64,000 nucleotides of DNA from Lithospermum erythrorhizon (lineage: Eukaryota; Streptophyta; Magnoliopsida; Boraginales; Boraginaceae): positions 186,001-250,000 of the forward strand of contig JADFUC010001898.1 in the NCBI GenBank assembly GCA_019722365.1, in the 5' to 3' direction. A model generated the notes under the pieces. That model saw only the letters and a program-made list of their open reading frames with translations, was not told the DNA's origin and ran no database searches. Positions 62,801-64,000 of the stretch are shown in pieces (positions within the stretch are counted from its first letter, which is position 1; each line of letters opens with the position of its first letter). The position numbers were made by a program, and so were the translations under genes.

Positions 62801-63893
62801 GGTGATTTTGACCATGCCACTACATAATATTCACAGAGAGGACACTTTCATTTGGGAACCAGGGTCACAAAACAGATTCTCGGTTAAGAGTGCATATCAA
62901 CTATACAGGGCAAGCAGTAGAGCTAATGAAACCCAACCCAGTTCCAGTTCATATTCAACTCAAGTTTTTAAAAGAATGTGGAAATTGAACATCCCCGAGA
63001 AGGTAAAACATTTCTTATGGAAGGGGCTCAGAGATTCACTTCCTATAATAGACAACCTAATTAAAAGAAAGATGACTATAGAGCCAATATGTTTACTGTG
63101 TGGTCAAGCTAATGAATCAACATCTCACATTTTCAACACATGCAACATTAGCAAGGAGATTTGTCGAAAAGTTACTCTTGAGGATGAAGTTGGTGGGGCA
63201 AGGTCATTTAAGGACACTTTTGAACAAAGGAAGAAGCGACTACATCAAGACCAATTCCTTCTTTGGGTTACATGCATGTGGGACTTATGGTACCAGACAT
63301 GCATCTAGGACTTATGGTACAAGAGGAATCTCAAGCTTCAAGGGGAGCCGTATAGGTCTCCCAGAGAAATTAAAAGCTTTGCTAAAGGGTTCCTCATCAA
63401 CCATCAAACTGCACCAACACAGTTGGAGGATATTAGCACTAGAATACTCTAGATCGGTGAATGGAAACAAAGGAGGCGAATATTACCTATGTTGAGGCGT
63501 GCGTATTTGGAAACTCGACGATGGGAGGCGGGGATGTGTTGTGAGCTCACTGCTTTTACCCTTCCAGTTGAAGGAACTCATCTGGGTGCTCTCCAACGGA
63601 AATGTGAGAGGTTTAGGTACAGGAAGGCTTTTATACTCGGTTGAGGGAACTTTGGGTTGGTCTTTAAGTCTTGGGCCGATACTTGGATAGTGGGTATCAG
63701 AACACGTACTTGGCCTAGCTGTTGGGGTCACATTGGAGTGTGGTTTTTTACCCGGATAGGCTTGGAGTTAGTTTTGGTTTGAGGAGTTTGTTCTTCTTGT
63801 ATTTATATTTATTTTATGTCCTGTATTTGAAAACTCTTCGTTTTCATGAATAAAATCATCGCTAATTATCCAAAAAAAAAAGGTCATCGTGCA
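59872..63893 (+). mobile_element. L1-type LINE, 5'-truncated at ORF2, inactive
   Basis: ORF2 begins at an ATG at 59883 (MSILG, then TGA where Trp is expected, then NCQG). The APE endonuclease domain follows, with FMGDFN near 60280, FTWCNN near 60425 and SDHLGL near 60550. The reverse transcriptase region at about 61360-61960 has FRPIALC, SAFVPNRLITDNILL and KLDMQKAYDRIEW; the catalytic FADD is decayed to FCDI near 61905. A zf-RVT domain lies at 62840-63170 (FSVKSAYQLY, KVKHFLWKGL, CLLCGQANESTSHIF). The 3' end is a short A-run at 63872-63881. A diverged direct repeat, GTCATCAAGCA (59872-59882) and GTCATCGTGCA (63883-63893), probably marks the target site. Many frameshifts and stops. No RNase H domain or ORF1 seen. 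Confidence 0.85.
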
Positions 63894-64000
63894 GTCGCTT
63901 TCAATGAAACATATACCTATTTGTATGATAATCGCCACTCTTATAAAAGTGTGAGTTGTATTTATTCATATTTCATATTATTAATTACTAAATTACCCTT
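63894..64000. other. window end, nothing recognised
   Basis: Short AT-rich stretch after the LINE; no feature seen. Confidence 0.6.

Noticed and set aside
1..64000. tRNA or rRNA genes, CRISPR arrays, prokaryotic operons
   Set aside because: Pol III-like boxes belong to decayed SINEs and do not fold as tRNAs. No rRNA sequence, no regularly spaced repeats and no operon-like gene packing were seen; the window is eukaryotic nuclear DNA.

Overview
The window is nuclear DNA from a flowering plant, most likely a core eudicot. It is AT-rich, its genes have many small exons with GT-AG introns and plant-type proteins, and the space between genes is packed with degraded plant transposons (Stowaway and foldback MITEs, a Mutator-like MITE, tRNA-derived SINEs, an L1-type LINE, two hAT transposons, a solo LTR). 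The recurrent TACTCCGTA / TACGGAGTA ends would fit Caryophyllales among others, but that placement is only a guess.

Layout. From 0 to 7 kb there is one small single-exon gene (minus, 2027-2584) for a basic AT-hook-like protein, then decayed intergenic DNA. Between 7.2 and 31.9 kb lie two diverged copies of one block, each carrying a large multi-exon gene of a plant family related to UNC-13/MUN proteins with a C2 domain. Copy A is at 8.3-15.8 kb and copy B at 24.7-31.8 kb. Aligning the two by eye gives a 21-exon model and shows that both are broken, at different places. Between them sits an intact five-exon gene for CURVATURE THYLAKOID 1D (16736-19322). At 34.4-35.4 kb (minus) is an intact intronless mitochondrial carrier, uncoupling protein 5 / dicarboxylate carrier type.

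From 37 to 40 kb is a degraded hAT transposon with an exact 8-bp target duplication. At 41.4 kb (minus) is a C-terminally truncated EPFL (stomagen/EPF-like) cysteine-rich peptide exon. From 42.6 to 46.3 kb (minus) is a ten-exon DUF676-type serine esterase with a GHSLGG motif. A second, better preserved hAT transposase pseudogene lies at 49.6-52.0 kb. From 52 to 64 kb there is no host gene, only a Stowaway MITE, two SINEs of one family, a 542-bp foldback element, a Mutator-like MITE whose insertion site was later hit by a SINE, and a dead L1-type LINE.

The host genes are unrelated housekeeping genes and do not form a pathway. I found no convincing new multi-gene system. The most interesting signals are the complementary lesions of the duplicated UNC-13-like genes, an in-frame four-exon deletion with 4-bp microhomology, a possible insertion-derived intron, and the nested MITE/SINE insertion record near 58 kb. 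All exon boundaries were read by hand from splice signals, reading-frame continuity and remembered family sequence; no alignment software or database was used.
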